Source: Sipunculus nudus (taxonomy: Eukaryota; Annelida; Sipuncula; Golfingiida; Sipunculidae). From it: a stretch of DNA of 64,000 nt. The notes beneath the pieces were generated by a model. The model was not told the DNA's origin and made no database searches. It worked only from the letters and a program-made list of their open reading frames with translations. A program made the position numbers and the translations under genes. The stretch lies in the NCBI GenBank assembly GCA_026874595.1, contig CM049316.1:36930695-36994694 (forward strand), written 5' to 3'. Within the stretch, counting starts at the first letter, position 1. Every line of letters begins with the position of its first letter. This document shows, in pieces, positions 1-11,050 of the stretch.

Positions 1-1131
1 TTGCCAGTCTGGTGCTTCATGAAAGAATCATTAGCTTACCTAGGATGGGGAAAATGTATCTATTAATAACACAAAGGCCTGTTATCAATAATAAAAAGGC
101 AAGAACAAATACCAGACTAGTTTTTAACTCACGCATTTTCTGATTACATCCCTTCAATTTTTAATCTCAATTGTTCCAAAATACATGTGCATACAAATAA
201 GAATTCCTGTCCTTGCATCCAATTTCCGACGGCATTATCATGAAATGAACTTCTGTTTGGAAGCTTATTACAAAATTAATTATGTCTTTTTGTTCGTTTT
301 CCTCCTTTAACATGTCATCGGCAGCTGTGACATGTACCATATCACATAAAAGCTCACGCGGTCTGGTCACGTGACTCTGGTATATAGGCAGCTGCATAAT
401 CCATTTTTTTCAAAATATAACGTCTATTTGATCTCTTATAGACTTTTTCTTGCTAGGATCGTACTAACACAATTTCTACTGTCTGGGCGGCACTTTTTTC
501 AAAGAAAGGTACGCGTATAAATGAATCAGTTTTTATCTTTATCCGGGTTATTATTGTGTTGATTATAACTCCACCGGGTAGTGAATAATTATGAATATTC
601 GTCTTTTTTAAAGTTTGTCCCTAGCACTTACTTCTTATAATTTCAGTTGGATATAACCGATTACTTAAACAATCTTAAAAGTGCATCAATAAAATCCCAT
701 TTGAGTTTGGGACGACGCGACACTGCGGCATAACAGCTTTCTTCTCACTATGCACCAAGAGCGCTCACCCTGGTAGGTGGCCGACCGTGACAGAATCTTA
801 CCATTTCTCAGGTGAGATTTTGTCAGAGGAAGTTTGACTCAATAGACCATATTGTCGTTTATGTATTTGGACTCTCTGTCATTCTCTGACTCTCACTGAA
901 TACAGAATTTATTATCCTCGCACATATTCCTCGCTAGAATCTATAGACTTAAGAAGGCATTGAGCAAAATTACATTAGGGAATATCGTCACGAACATGCT
1001 ATATGACAAAGCAATGGAAAACATTTGAAAATCAAAGAAAATGCATGCCTCGAGCCCTGAATTGGGGACACTAGAAGCATTGTACACACGATTTTCCAAA
1101 GTATAGCTTATTTAATCTGCTGTTATACAAT

Positions 1132-1135
<4 letters not shown>
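1..1135. other. Intergenic, no gene recognised
   Basis: AT-rich sequence with short reading frames only. None has a recognisable domain, codon bias or convincing splice context. I see no repeat boundary in it. Confidence 0.5.

Positions 1136-1171
<36 letters not shown>
1136..1171. repeat. (TA)n microsatellite
   Basis: Uninterrupted TA dinucleotides for about 36 bp. This is the first of more than ten long TA tracts in the window. Confidence 0.95.
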
Positions 1172-1175
<4 letters not shown>

Positions 1176-1439
1176 TCGCTGTTACAAAAAAGAAATACAC
1201 TAGTTAGATTAATTTTCCGAAAGATAAAAAGCAAGAATAAAACGTTTGGTCTTACCATATTAAACTGTTATTTTATGCGAGGTCAGGATTTTGATAAGGG
1301 CCCGAAAATAGGACAGGAAGCTACTCCGAGGACAATAAAACTCAAGGTGGGAATTTATCTGCTTAGACAGCATGGTGGCCATTGGACCCGAATCTTCCAA
1401 GTAGAAACCGGGGGAACCCTCATTGTAAGCTTTTTTGGA

Positions 1440-1945
1440 GTTCCTGTTGGTGTAACTGGCACGGACCACTGATGAATAACTCGAATCCGGACTAGAACTC
1501 GAGTACATTTTTTTCTGGATTGTGAGTCGGACTTGGGCGCCCTGGACTCGGACTTGCACGCCGAGGTAATGACTCGAGAAATCGGAGTCCATCTTGAGTC
1601 CAGAAGAAGGAAGGCTTTGTCAAATACCATAAAAATCATTTATAGACATGGCCGAACTAATAGCCTAACATAACGAAAAAGACTGTTTACCAAGATATAG
1701 GTCTGCATAGGGGCTAAATGTAAAATTAAACCTCAAAGTAAAAGGCATGTGTAAACTAACATTAAAATTCTTATAAAATCTCAAAGTTCCTTTTTAAATT
1801 TCTGTATATAAAGAGATTTTTATTGGACTCGGGTTCCAGAAGATTCGGACTCCATGAAGGTGGACTTCGACTCGACTCTCAAGGACTCTGACTTGGACTT
1901 GGACTCGTACACGGGACTCTGATGGCGTGTACTTGACTACATTAT
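1440..1945 (+). repeat. GACTCG-rich dispersed repeat, copy 1
   Basis: Both ends are rich in the hexamer GGACTC/GACTCG and its complement (for example CTGGACTCGGACTTG near 1542, and a run of GGACTTGGACTCG around 1895-1910). A middle of about 250 bp is AT-rich. The middle aligns by eye with 3000-3180, 20200-20390 and 47170-47360: each has a segment like ACATACCAAGCTTTAGGTCTACATC, then CTCAAAGTTCC, then a tract ending AAGAGATTTT. No coding capacity. The class is unknown to me; ends built of short subrepeats suggest a non-autonomous DNA transposon or a satellite-bearing element. Confidence 0.6.
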
Positions 1946-2444
1946 AGGAACGGATCTTATTTCATTTAACAAAGCCGCAATGCCGGCTAATTTAAAACGG
2001 GATATGGCAGCTAGACGATCGTTTAAGGAGTGCGCACGTAACATGAAGATTCATTCTGTGTTACCAAGGGCCCACTCAAAAATTTGAAACTGGTATCGGT
2101 CCCGGGAAAACTGGTTCTGTATGGTTTCGCTTTGTATTTAAAAGTGGACGGTCTTGTGTTTAATAGAAAATTTATGATAATATCGTAAATTATTTATATA
2201 ATTGAATAAATTTATGATGAAAATTAAAAAAAAGGAGATCCATGCCTTGGCATTTTCAGACATAGTGAGAGTATTATTAATTGTGACTGGTAAATTTATA
2301 TATTGCAATTATGCCGAAAATAGACTGTTTCTTTGTGTGCTGTAACTTATCGCGGAGTCAAACGACATAAACATATCGCGGATACATGTGTCTCGTATTT
2401 AACTATACAGGGCTAAAGTAGGAAATATTGAATTCAAAATACTT
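1946..2444. other. Intergenic, no gene recognised
   Basis: AT-rich spacer between a dispersed repeat and a short tandem duplication. I see no gene or repeat in it. Confidence 0.45.
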
Positions 2445-2546
2445 CAGAAAGAATGTTAATACCTCAATCATTGCTTATTTAACTGTAACAAGTATCAGAA
2501 AGAATGTTAATACCTTAATCATTGCTTATTTAACTGTAACAAGCAT
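2445..2546. repeat. 51-bp tandem duplication (2 copies)
   Basis: The unit starting CAGAAAGAATGTTAATACCT at 2445 is repeated at 2496 with only two differences (CTCAAT/CTTAAT and AAGTAT/AAGCAT). The near identity points to a recent duplication. Confidence 0.9.
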
Positions 2547-2991
2547 CAAGAGTATCAATTTATAAACTAACGATGTATCTGAAGGACTGGTTTTGTTGTC
2601 TTTTACTGTGTGGGTGTTCACCAGATACACAGTTTGATTGAAGATCTGTGCTTCTTTAGACTAAGTTCCACCAACTGTGTGGGTGAAAGGATCTGGTTAC
2701 CAAATAACAGGATTATGTCTCACTCAGTCACGGCTCTGGGCATAATTAACTGCCTTGGGTTTCTTTGTGTGCAAAAGAAAGCGAGCCTGCGTTAGTAAAT
2801 TTTGTTTCTTCCTGATAAGGGAACTGTTTTTATCTGACGTTTGGACTCCGGTTTGTCGTGGGAACTGCCTATTGTATTGTGTTGATGGTAATAGAAAGTA
2901 AGATGTAAGAGATTGTGAATGACTAACCCTTAGTACCGGAAGTTTATTGAATTTCATTAGAGACAGAAAGAGAGAAATAGAAAGATACATC
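2547..2991. other. Intergenic, no gene recognised
   Basis: Short reading frames on both strands with no recognisable domain. The sequence passes into the GACTCG-rich repeat copy at its right edge. Confidence 0.4.
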
Positions 2992-3268
2992 CAATAGAAA
3001 AGAAACTCTATGCAATCAAAAATGTGCCCATGGATGAACTGCCAACAGAATATAACAAAAAAAATATAAGACCAATATACAAACGTTTTGGCACTGCATC
3101 AGGAGGTAAGAGGGCACTTTAAACTAACATAATTTTCATGGTTATCTCAGATTTCCTTTTTTAAATTTCTTTTTAACAAGAAGATGCTCGACTCGATAAA
3201 CAAATTCCAGATTACTCAGACTCAAAGAATACGAACTTGGACTCGGATGGTGTGGACTCGACTTCATC
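2992..3268 (+). repeat. GACTCG-rich dispersed repeat, copy 2 (3' part)
   Basis: Aligns by eye with the middle and right end of the copies at 1440, 20078 and 47070: AACTGCCAACAGAATATAAC, then CACTGCATCAGGAGGTAAG, a GAGGGCACTTTAAACTAAC stretch, and a right end with ACTTGGACTCGGATGGTGTG. The left GACTCG arm is missing, so this copy looks 5'-truncated or internally broken. Confidence 0.55.
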
Positions 3269-3279
3269 ACTGATAAACA

Positions 3280-3427
3280 GAGACAGAGGGAAAGAGAAAA
3301 AATAGAGAGAAAGAATGAGAGAGGAGATAGCGAGAACAAGAAGGAACATAAAGAAAGAAGAAGAAAAGAGAGAGCAAAAAAGTAAGAGGAGAAGACAGAG
3401 AGAAAAGAGATGAAGAGGGAAAGAAAG

Positions 3428-3496
<69 letters not shown>

Positions 3497-3645
3497 AGGA
3501 GATTTAGAGAGAAAAGGAGATAGAGAAACAGACAGGAGACTGAGAGGAAAAGAGAGAGACCGAATGAGGAAAAGAAAGAGAGAGAGAGAGAAGAGAGAGA
3601 GAAAGAGAGAGTGAGAGAGAGAGAGAGAGAGAAAGGGAGAGTAGG
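3280..3645 (+). repeat. Polypurine tract with (TA)n and (GA)n
   Basis: About 365 bp almost wholly A and G on the plus strand, interrupted by (TA)n at about 3429-3453 and followed by (GA)n to about 3483. The 187-residue Ser/Leu-rich frame read from the opposite strand is a by-product of the tract, not a gene. Mirror symmetry could allow triplex DNA; that is inference. Confidence 0.9.
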
Positions 3646-4516
3646 CTTACGGAGGATTATGTCCCTCTGACCTAAAAGAGTCTGCCGAGTGACAGTATGT
3701 GCCATATCTTAACAAAACATTTTTGTCGTACGTACAACTAGTAAATATAAACCGGGCTGGCCATTAAATATGCTTATTTTCTTTTGTGAGGGTTATTTAC
3801 GCTTTTTTATTAAATGCTACCTCTGTTATTTAAATTGTCATACACTGGCCTAGGTTTTTAACTATTTATTAGGTGGAGGTAACCGCCTTCATTTTATGCT
3901 GTCTAATTTCAAAAGTTGACATATTTATCTGTTAATTACTAAAGATATAACTACATAAGGGAAGTGTTATGTGTACCGTCTCCCAGAAATAGCATGTTTT
4001 ACAAAAACTATTAATTTATTAAAATTATATATATTTAGCTGGAGGGGTAACCAGAGCAGTTAAGTGAAATAATTCGCCTGCTAATAAAAGTTTTTTTCTG
4101 ATTTTTATGGCAATCACTGTTCCCTTTTTTTGTCATTTGAAATATTTATACTGTGTCTTTATCTATTAACTATCCCTTTAAAGTCCGAATATGCATTATA
4201 GAATAATACAAGCCCATACATTTTTTTTCAGTTGGTGGAGCCACTAGTATACAAGTTGTTTTAGTCATTTTTACTACACAAGTTGAAGGAAGTGCGCCTG
4301 TAGCCAAACAATTCAGTGACCTTTGACCAGTGACCAAACAAAACCAATGACCTTTGGTCTGCACTACCACTGGAAAGCCACAGATCCCCAATCGGAAGGT
4401 CATGCATGGACCGACTTTTCTGTGTCACCTGGCGGAGATATAATAAGTCATATCGGTCTTCCGGTAGAATGCTTGCTTTCACACTTGTGGACGCGTAGGC
4501 TCAAAAGAACAGATTG
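3646..4516. other. Intergenic, no gene recognised
   Basis: AT-rich, with short overlapping frames at 4170-4517 that lack any recognisable domain. Confidence 0.45.
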
Positions 4517-4660
4517 ATGGACTTAATGTTTCGATAAAACCAACAATGTCATAAAACCACTGAACATGATAATTGTCACCACTAATTGCAAGCTGCTTGT
4601 TCTATGAAATCGACCAGAAGAAGCCGGTGTAGCAATTTCAGAATACCCCCGCTCCCCCCC
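4517..4660 (+). repeat. Dispersed direct repeat, copy a
   Basis: Starts with a TGGACTTAATGTTTCG segment and ends near CCAGAAGAAGCCGGTGTAGC just before a poly-C run. The same order of blocks recurs at 5595-5735, about 1.08 kb downstream in the same orientation. A run of about 14 C follows at 4657-4670. Confidence 0.6.
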
Positions 4661-5184
4661 CCCCCCCCGGAAGGATAATTAATGATGAAATTTACAATAT
4701 ATTTAAATATCATATGAATAAACAGAGGAGTTAATCTGAGCAGTGCGGGGATAACCTTAAACGAAGTTCAGGCAACCCCTGGGGGTAATAATAAAAAGAT
4801 TTCAGTTTACCGGGGGGTAACCTTGTATGGGGGTAGCCTGAAGTCTGTAAACCGGGGGCTTCCTGATTCATCGCATCAAGTACCTCTGATAATCAATTAA
4901 CCTCTGATACTTCAAAAATACAGAGGCTCCTCTGATAATTTTGGAAGAACTACAGGCCAATTTATATTAATGCAACAACCGGAATTGACATGCAAAAGAC
5001 GAGGGTTCATTAACATGCGTGTAGAGGGTATAAGGATTGGTTTTGTGGAAATACGTGTTTTGTGCTATTAAGGGATAAGACCCTGTCAATGAACGACCCT
5101 TTGCGCTGAAATGTGTTCTAATATGGTGCTACCTGCGTCCATTCAAAATAATGCCAACTTGTAAAGAAAACATATACTGTAAAA
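4661..5184. other. Intergenic, repeat-like, GGGGTAA-rich
   Basis: Contains several stretches like GGGGGTAACCTTG and GCAGTGCGGGGATAACC that resemble parts of the 3-kb unit family at 33.7-45.9 kb. No gene seen. Confidence 0.35.
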
Positions 5185-5387
5185 CATGGGCCGGTTCATT
5201 ATTTAGGAAAAGAAGGGGTTCAACCCAGGAAGACTATATTGACAAAATCTAAAAAAATGTCCGGAAAAAAAAGGATGGGGAAAAGCCGCAAAAATTTGCC
5301 GGAAACCCTAAAAATAGATTACGGCGGATGAAGAAAAGATATTGGGAGCCGGACCCCTGGACCCTACCCCCACCGGAACCGCTTCTG
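5185..5387 (-). mobile_element. CAG...CTG MITE, diverged copy
   Basis: Read on the minus strand it begins CAGAAGCGGTTCCGG and ends with a diverged match to the right end of the clean copy at 61345-61547. On the plus strand the block ATTTAGGAAAAG, GGGGTTCAACC, CAGGAAGAC matches that copy. Length is 203 bp, the same as the clean copy. Flanks TAAAA (5180-5184) and TAAGA (5388-5392) could be a 5-bp target duplication with one mismatch. Confidence 0.6.
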
Positions 5388-5594
5388 TAAGAGAATCTCC
5401 TTGGAAACATTGGCGCTATAGAGCCTGTCTGTTTAAAGCAGTGGGCTGCAAAAGTATGGGAGAGATTTAAATATTGCTGGAGGCAAAATAAGAAGAACGA
5501 ATTGGACTTATATAGCTTTTGTGCTTAAAATAAGTCAGCTATTATCTCCTGTAGATTCCACACTTCCCGACACTTGAGGTTTTCGAGAACTGTT
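5388..5594. other. Spacer, no gene recognised
   Basis: About 200 bp between the diverged MITE and the dispersed direct repeat. Nothing recognised. Confidence 0.4.
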
Positions 5595-5735
5595 TAATGG
5601 ACTTAATGTTTCGCTAAAACCTAAATTAATATTCAGCAACTTAACGTGATAGCTGTCACGACATATTGCACTATAAAATCTGCCAGAAGAAGCCGATGTA
5701 ACGACTTGAGATTACCCCTCTCCAGTTTACCCCCG
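5595..5735 (+). repeat. Dispersed direct repeat, copy b
   Basis: Second copy of the block at 4517-4660: ATGGACTTAATGTTTCGCTA, then GTGATAGCTGTCAC, then CCAGAAGAAGCCGATGTAAC. The two copies may be ends of one larger element or two dispersed insertions. Confidence 0.6.
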
Positions 5736-5989
5736 GTAACTACTAACCGCATCAAGACAAATGCTGTAGCGATTGGAGATTACCCCTTTTCAGATAACCA
5801 CTGCGAAACAGTTGTTTCTTTGTGTTTATTAACTTAAAATTCATATGATATCTCTCTTCATGATTTAACAGATTGTTTGCATGTAAAGTATTGTCATGTA
5901 AAGAATGTAAATGTGCCCAATCACCTACCTTTTGAAAAAGAACATAGGAGCTTTCCTCTCTGTATATATTAAACATCTAAGAGTAATTG

Positions 5990-6340
5990 TGGGTGTGAAA
6001 AGTTCTTATAACGCCTTTGTTAAGGATGTGTGAACTTGTTTATAAAAAAAACTGTTTGTTAACACAACAATGTTGACAAACGGGAAAAACATGTAACCTA
6101 AGGTATTAGGTTGGATATATGCGAAGGTAAAAAGACCACATGTTGCAAAACGCCATTTGCAAAGCTCTTGCTTATCTGACTTGCTGCCAGATGCTCTTGT
6201 TGAATTTGTTTTGATTACGATGGCGGGCCCCCGATATATTATAAACACGTTGATATAAACAAAATAAGCATCCTGTGTGCGGTGATATCGATGTTTCCTG
6301 ACCTATTTTTATGAAAGAACAAAAGGGTTACCTTTAGTTA
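5990..6340 (+). repeat. Diverged relative of the 3-kb array unit
   Basis: GATGGCGGGCCCCCG, then TATTATAAACACGTTGATAT, then CATCCTGTGTGCGGTGATAT match in order the array segment near 44355-44425 (GTGGCGGGCCCCCACTTG, TATAAACAAGTGGATAT, CAGCCTGTGTGCGACGG). A related piece in the other orientation lies at 57990-58330, so the unit is dispersed as well as tandem. Confidence 0.5.
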
Positions 6341-6534
6341 ATATGTTAAGGTCAGAAATATGATTGTTCCTTTTTTAGTGTATAAGTCAATTTTTAAACT
6401 TACAATATAATTAACATTTCGCGATATTTTTAACTTTTTCATTGACTGATTCCATCGTTCAAATTTCGTATGCTTCACGTGGTTAATACAAATAACCGTT
6501 TAGGAGTTAATGCATAAGCATTTATCATTTACAG

Positions 6535-6690
6535 TGGAACCTGTCTGAAAGACCACCTCTTTAATAAGACAACTTGCCTATGAAAATTACCCATGAGTGA
6601 ACCGTAAACATTGACATCGATTATAACTGACCCGTCTAAAAAGACCACCAACGAATTAAGACCACATTTATCCAGTCTAATAGACCGTAT
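6535..6690 (+). mobile_element. pogo/Tc1-like terminal repeat end (fragment)
   Basis: CAGTGGAACCTGTCTGAAAG followed by repeated AAGACCACC/AAGACAACT motifs. This is the usual look of pogo/Tigger-type TIRs (CAGTnGAACCTC followed by a repeated CGACCAC-like motif). I found no matching right end within 2 kb, so I call a fragment only. Confidence 0.4.
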
Positions 6691-6916
6691 TATCGGTGGC
6701 GTCAGTTTAACTTTAAGGGTGGGAGGATGACTCGCAGGGAGGGGGGATGACTCGCAAGGGTGGGGGATGTAACGCGTGGAGTGGTTGGGATAAATTTTTA
6801 ATGAAATTTTAGATATAAAATATTTCATAGTTAACTCAAAATTTGGGATAAAAGTCCATTATTCTAATTTGTAATATATTTCATTTCAAATGTATAAATA
6901 TTATTATCTAAATATC

Positions 6917-6932
6917 GGGGGGGGGGGGGGGG
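6917..6932 (+). repeat. (G)16 homopolymer
   Basis: Sixteen consecutive G. Similar long C or G runs occur at 4657, 25769, 32290, 33859, 37839, 45541, 57800 and 61359. Their exact lengths are prone to assembly error. Confidence 0.9.
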
Positions 6933-8548
6933 TGATTACATTGACCATCCTTTCTTGCTTAAATGTTTGAGGGATATATACCCCTAGCCCCCACCCCCTG
7001 TATTGACGCCCCTGGGTATTATTACCTAGGTTTCACTGCAGTTAAATCAATGATTGTGTAATCTTAACAGTGCGGGGGTGCCCCGATATAAGGTTTAGAA
7101 CAGGTCGGATTTTTCTCCCGGTCTAGCTTGAAAACAAAATTTCGACACACCGCTCCAATACCAGCTTTCTTCCTTTAAATAGTTGTCTCTTTCTATTTTA
7201 TCAGACATTAATATTGTAATTTGCTTCATCTAGTTTTCTGAGTTTGTGGTGGGTCTTTGTATATCTCATGTTTGTATGTAATGTCAAACATTTTGGTTGG
7301 GTGATATGTATTTGAAATTAAATATAATTAGTAAAATAAATACTTTCAAATATTTAAATCTCTTATCTTTCAAAATTTAAAATAATTGATCTTTCAACTG
7401 TTTACAACATTCAACATAAATGATGAGCTAAAACCTCAAAGAGGGGGAGGGGGGTTGAACAGAGTGAGGCTAACCTGAACGGAAGTACATGCTACACTAT
7501 AGGGGAAGTTCAAGTGAATTTAAGATTTTCGGGGGTAATTACAAATAGGGTTAAATTGATGCCTTTACACCGGGAGACTCAGAGAGTTATCATTTACAAT
7601 CAGTTTCATTGATTTCATGTCTGTGGGCTCCAAGCAGTCAACTTAGGATTAATCACCGTATATATCCATTTGCCAGAAGAACAGATTGCAATCCTGAAAC
7701 ACGGGGGTTATTTTTTTTTCATGGATTGAACAGGGATTTATTAACTGCGATTTTAATAGCTGTCAGTCTTTTGTTCTGTTTTGAAGTTATCGCAATTTAC
7801 AAATAAGAAATTTAAATAAGCCATGGAAATTCTTCACTTAATAATTTCAAATAGCCGTTTATACAATATCAAATTGAGTTTATTATGAAGACACATGATA
7901 TCACAAACATGGGTGTAATAACCATTTAAATATATAAAACGTACATCGACGAATGTGCATACAAAAGTGCGTACATACGTTCAACAAAGGTTGCATGTGT
8001 GTTGATAAACCGAAAAATCCCGTCCATAATCCGTCTATGCTCTTGGCTAAACGAGTGACGTCACCTTGAACCACAAGCTCCGTATACTGGACTTCTTGGA
8101 CAATACATTTTCATAAGACCTACGTATCCGATATATTGATTGGTTTGTGGAAACGAAGCGTTCATGAAATGTGATAAGTTTAAGCGTTCAAAAGTACAGA
8201 TCACGGGGCAGTTTACTTCCAGATGAGAATGCCGTGTCGGCCTCTTGTGGTACTACAACGCTGCTGATTGTAACGATATATCATAATATCATTGTGCAAA
8301 AAGCTGCCTTGCCGACCCTGTCACCTCCGACGCTGTTTAAATACGGAAAACCATGTTGTCTCACGTAACAGAAGGGTGCCAATTTGTATATGGTATAACT
8401 GTTTTTCGTTGTTTGTTTTTTTTTATAGCAAAAAAAATCTCTCCGTTTAAACGTACACATATAGAAAATGAACGCCAAAAACGAAACGCACGAAGAACCC
8501 TTCACATTTCTACTAAGGCACATGACTGAGTTACTGATGCACTTTTTT
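6933..8548. other. Intergenic region 3' of the GPCR
   Basis: No reading frame of interest. Read in the GPCR sense (minus strand), an AATAAA hexamer lies at 7879-7884, about 665 bp past the stop codon; it could be the polyadenylation signal but is weak evidence. A palindromic TGACGTCA (CRE-type) site is at 8056-8063. The block 7440-7560 has GGGGTAA-type sequence like the array units. Confidence 0.4.
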
Positions 8549-9694
8549 TTAAATCCGCACTTCTGCAAGTGAACATGTTTGATGACTTGATTGGCTAAAG
8601 CTCCTTCGAGCGAATCCGCGCCCCCTGTCGGTGGAATGTGGCCATCGTCGTCGGTATGAAGTCAACAAAGCCTTGGTGGTTTTACGGAAATTCACATTGA
8701 CGATGTAATAGAGGAAAAAATTAAAGGCAAAATTGCAAGTTTGTAGCACATTAACCACGTAAAGTATAGTGTACCCAAGTTTACCCCAGGCTTTAAAAGG
8801 GTTAATGTATTTCATACTTTCCGATGGTAAGGCGAGAATAAGGTACATGAATACTATCAGTACTAAAGTTAATGTAACCCTGTGTGTAGTTTTATGAACT
8901 CTCCTTCCGTTAGTTGTGCTTCTTCTGGCTTTGTCGGCTCGCTTCAAAGTACACAGGAGTCTGGCGTTCAGGACCATCATCAAGAGTAGAGGAATGAAAG
9001 TTGAATGCACTGGCCATACCCACCTGTCGTACACATGCAGCGCATGCGCGATGGAACTGTTCACCGGAAATAAAGGCCAAATATGGTATCCCGCCGTACC
9101 TCCGGGCTCCCAGCGACAACGAACGACGGCATGGCGTAGAAAATGCGGCACAGTAAGAAAAGTTGATATGCCAAAAACACTGAAGATGCAGTATTTAACA
9201 CGATTAGAGCTAAGATAGTCTCTGGCCTGCAGCGGGTATACCACTACTATATACCTGTTGAATGCCATCACAACTATTAGCCATGTGCTCGCCATTAAAA
9301 ACACATTGATGAGCGATACTCCGTACACACGATAATACAGTGGAAATACGGCGTGCGCCTGCGCGGCGTACATGCGTGTTGACATGAAAGAATGAGGTAG
9401 CACCACTGTACAAAATAACATGTCGGACACGGCTAGTCCGACCAGACCATAATTTGCTGTCCTCTCCAAATGATCCAAAGTCGTGTGCATGCGTTTTCTG
9501 GTTAAAATCAACAGATTCAACACATTTCCCAATATTCCAACCATACATATGATAGCCACAATCACATGGAACCATTCTTCACCAGTTGGACTCGAATCCC
9601 CCGTTTTCGTGGTTTCGTTGTAAGATTTATTTCTTTTTATTCCAGAGCCTGCCATGAGCAGCGCTCGGTATGCTCCGCATATTTGTAGAGTCAT
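8549..9694 (-). CDS. Class A peptide-type G protein-coupled receptor
   Basis: An intronless frame encoding 381 residues from the ATG at 9694. The frame stays open to a GTG at 9718, but GTG is not a usual animal start. In the 389-residue numbering of that longer frame there are seven hydrophobic segments. TM1 has GN (N65 = 1.50), TM2 has LAVSD (D99 = 2.50), TM5 has FIP (P243 = 5.50) and TM6 has LALP (P298 = 6.50). A basic third loop spans about 259-280 and a basic tail follows about 343. Possible N-glycosylation sites are N34 and N220. It should be a plasma-membrane receptor signalling through G proteins; the general pattern recalls lophotrochozoan peptide receptors of the FMRFamide-receptor type, but the ligand is unknown. 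Oddities: DRY is NRY (154-156), NPxxY is NFFLY (333-337), W6.48 is Ala, and position 3.25 (R130) is not Cys although the second extracellular loop has C201. Identity as a GPCR is firm; the subfamily is inferred. Confidence 0.9.
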   Translation of the reverse strand: MTLQICGAYRALLMAGSGIKRNKSYNETTKTGDSSPTGEEWFHVIVAIICMVGILGNVLNLLILTRKRMHTTLDHLERTANYGLVGLAVSDMLFCTVVLPHSFMSTRMYAAQAHAVFPLYYRVYGVSLINVFLMASTWLIVVMAFNRYIVVVYPLQARDYLSSNRVKYCIFSVFGISTFLTVPHFLRHAVVRCRWEPGGTAGYHIWPLFPVNSSIAHALHVYDRWVWPVHSTFIPLLLMMVLNARLLCTLKRADKARRSTTNGRRVHKTTHRVTLTLVLIVFMYLILALPSESMKYINPFKAWGKLGYTILYVVNVLQTCNFAFNFFLYYIVNVNFRKTTKALLTSYRRRWPHSTDRGRGFARRSFSQSSHQTCSLAEVRI

Positions 9695-10100
9695 TGCATT
9701 GGAGTTAATTAAGCTCACTGACCAAAATGAAGCGAAATCTCACTCCCGCGTGCGAATGCTTAGCTCGACTGTCTACAGATAAGGCTTACCTGGCGACTTA
9801 AGCACTGCTGTCCACCTCGCTGTGGGCGCGCCTGCTCTCAGAATGGAATTCCCATTAAGCCAGAGAGAATCTATGCACCCTTTCCTCCAGTAAGCTTCCA
9901 ACAAAATGCGATGTTATCCACCCTACTCATCTGGAGGTTACTCCCGACCGCTTTGCCATCGTCCTTCTTTCCATGTATCAGGCGGAACGTGCCACGCTGT
10001 TTCTCAGAGGTTTCGTGCCTCTTACCACGGCACGTACGTAAGTGTCCTTAAATCCACACTTTGTGTCATGTTGAAGTGATTGCGCGTCTCTGAAACACCA
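9695..10100 (-). promoter_or_regulatory. Upstream region of the GPCR, possible 5' UTR exon
   Basis: This stretch is more GC-rich than its surroundings. On the minus strand a strong splice-donor match, CAG|GTAAGC, lies with its exon edge at 9791. An acceptor-like GGTCAG ends at about 9719, which would define a 72-bp intron just before the ATG at 9694. This is inference: no transcript evidence, and the intron would be short. Confidence 0.3.
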
Positions 10101-10994
10101 CAGACCCGTCAGCGCTTAGTAACCACTGACCGACAACCAAGCCTGGCCCCGCCACCCTGCAAGCATGAAATAAAAGCACTCTTGATTGTCAGAAGAACAG
10201 ATCAATTCTGTAAACCAGATGGGAGCTGTTAATATCCAAGCATGCCCCGGACCGGCTTAAATTAGGACCCTGTTAGTTCTACTCAAGTCATTTGACATGC
10301 ACCGAGTCAATTTTTCCTTCACTTCACAAGTGCATAAAAATATCGACCCTGGTATCTCGTCGGAGCAGTTTATAAATTGATGCAAAATTAAAGGCCATTT
10401 ATCAAGAATGAACGTTTCTCTTTAACACAAGCATATTTACATTAAACAATTCATGATATTTCACTAGACAATACTTAATAATTAAGACATGTTAGTTTTT
10501 GGGTAAAAAGAGGACTGGACATATGATTATGTTTTTGACAGATTAAATATGGTTAATAAGATAATCGCTAATGCGACTGAAGAAATTAGTATGTAAAAGG
10601 CGTCTTGGAAAATTACGCTGTCTGATTGACACCGGTTTGAACTGCGGTATTCTGTGACTATTCAACAAATCTGGATTCAAGTGTTGTAGGGCAAGAATCG
10701 GTGCCACCTCCTACATCAGACAGCATTCCTTCCCTGGGACAAAAAAGGTGTGATACTAAATGAAGTGAAGAATCCCTGCGAGACCCTGTGCTGTCATCTT
10801 CGTCATCATTATTAACTGGAACAAAATCCATTAGTTATGTTGAGCCTGGCTGTACTGTTTGTTAAAACTCAAGCTTGTCTATATGCAGGCAGGATCCATA
10901 TAGCAGACATCTTAAGTGTGTCCTATATTTTTATATTGGTAAACACTTTGGAAAATGAACATAAACAGAAAATGATTGTGACTTTCGGGAAATG

Positions 10995-10996
<2 letters not shown>
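10101..10996. other. Intergenic, no gene recognised
   Basis: AT-rich upstream spacer. No domain-bearing frame and no clear repeat boundary. Confidence 0.45.

Positions 10997-11030
<34 letters not shown>
10997..11030 (+). repeat. (CT)n microsatellite
   Basis: About 17 CT units, followed within 10 bp by a short TA run (about 11036-11049). Confidence 0.95.
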
Positions 11031-11035
<5 letters not shown>

Positions 11036-11050
11036 ATATATATATATATT

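Noticed and set aside
3142-3705. A 187-residue Ser/Leu-rich protein on the minus strand
   Set aside because: It is the translation of a purine tract and TA/GA microsatellites.
9694-9718. GPCR start at the GTG at 9718
   Set aside because: GTG is not a normal animal start and an ATG lies in frame at 9694, well before TM1.
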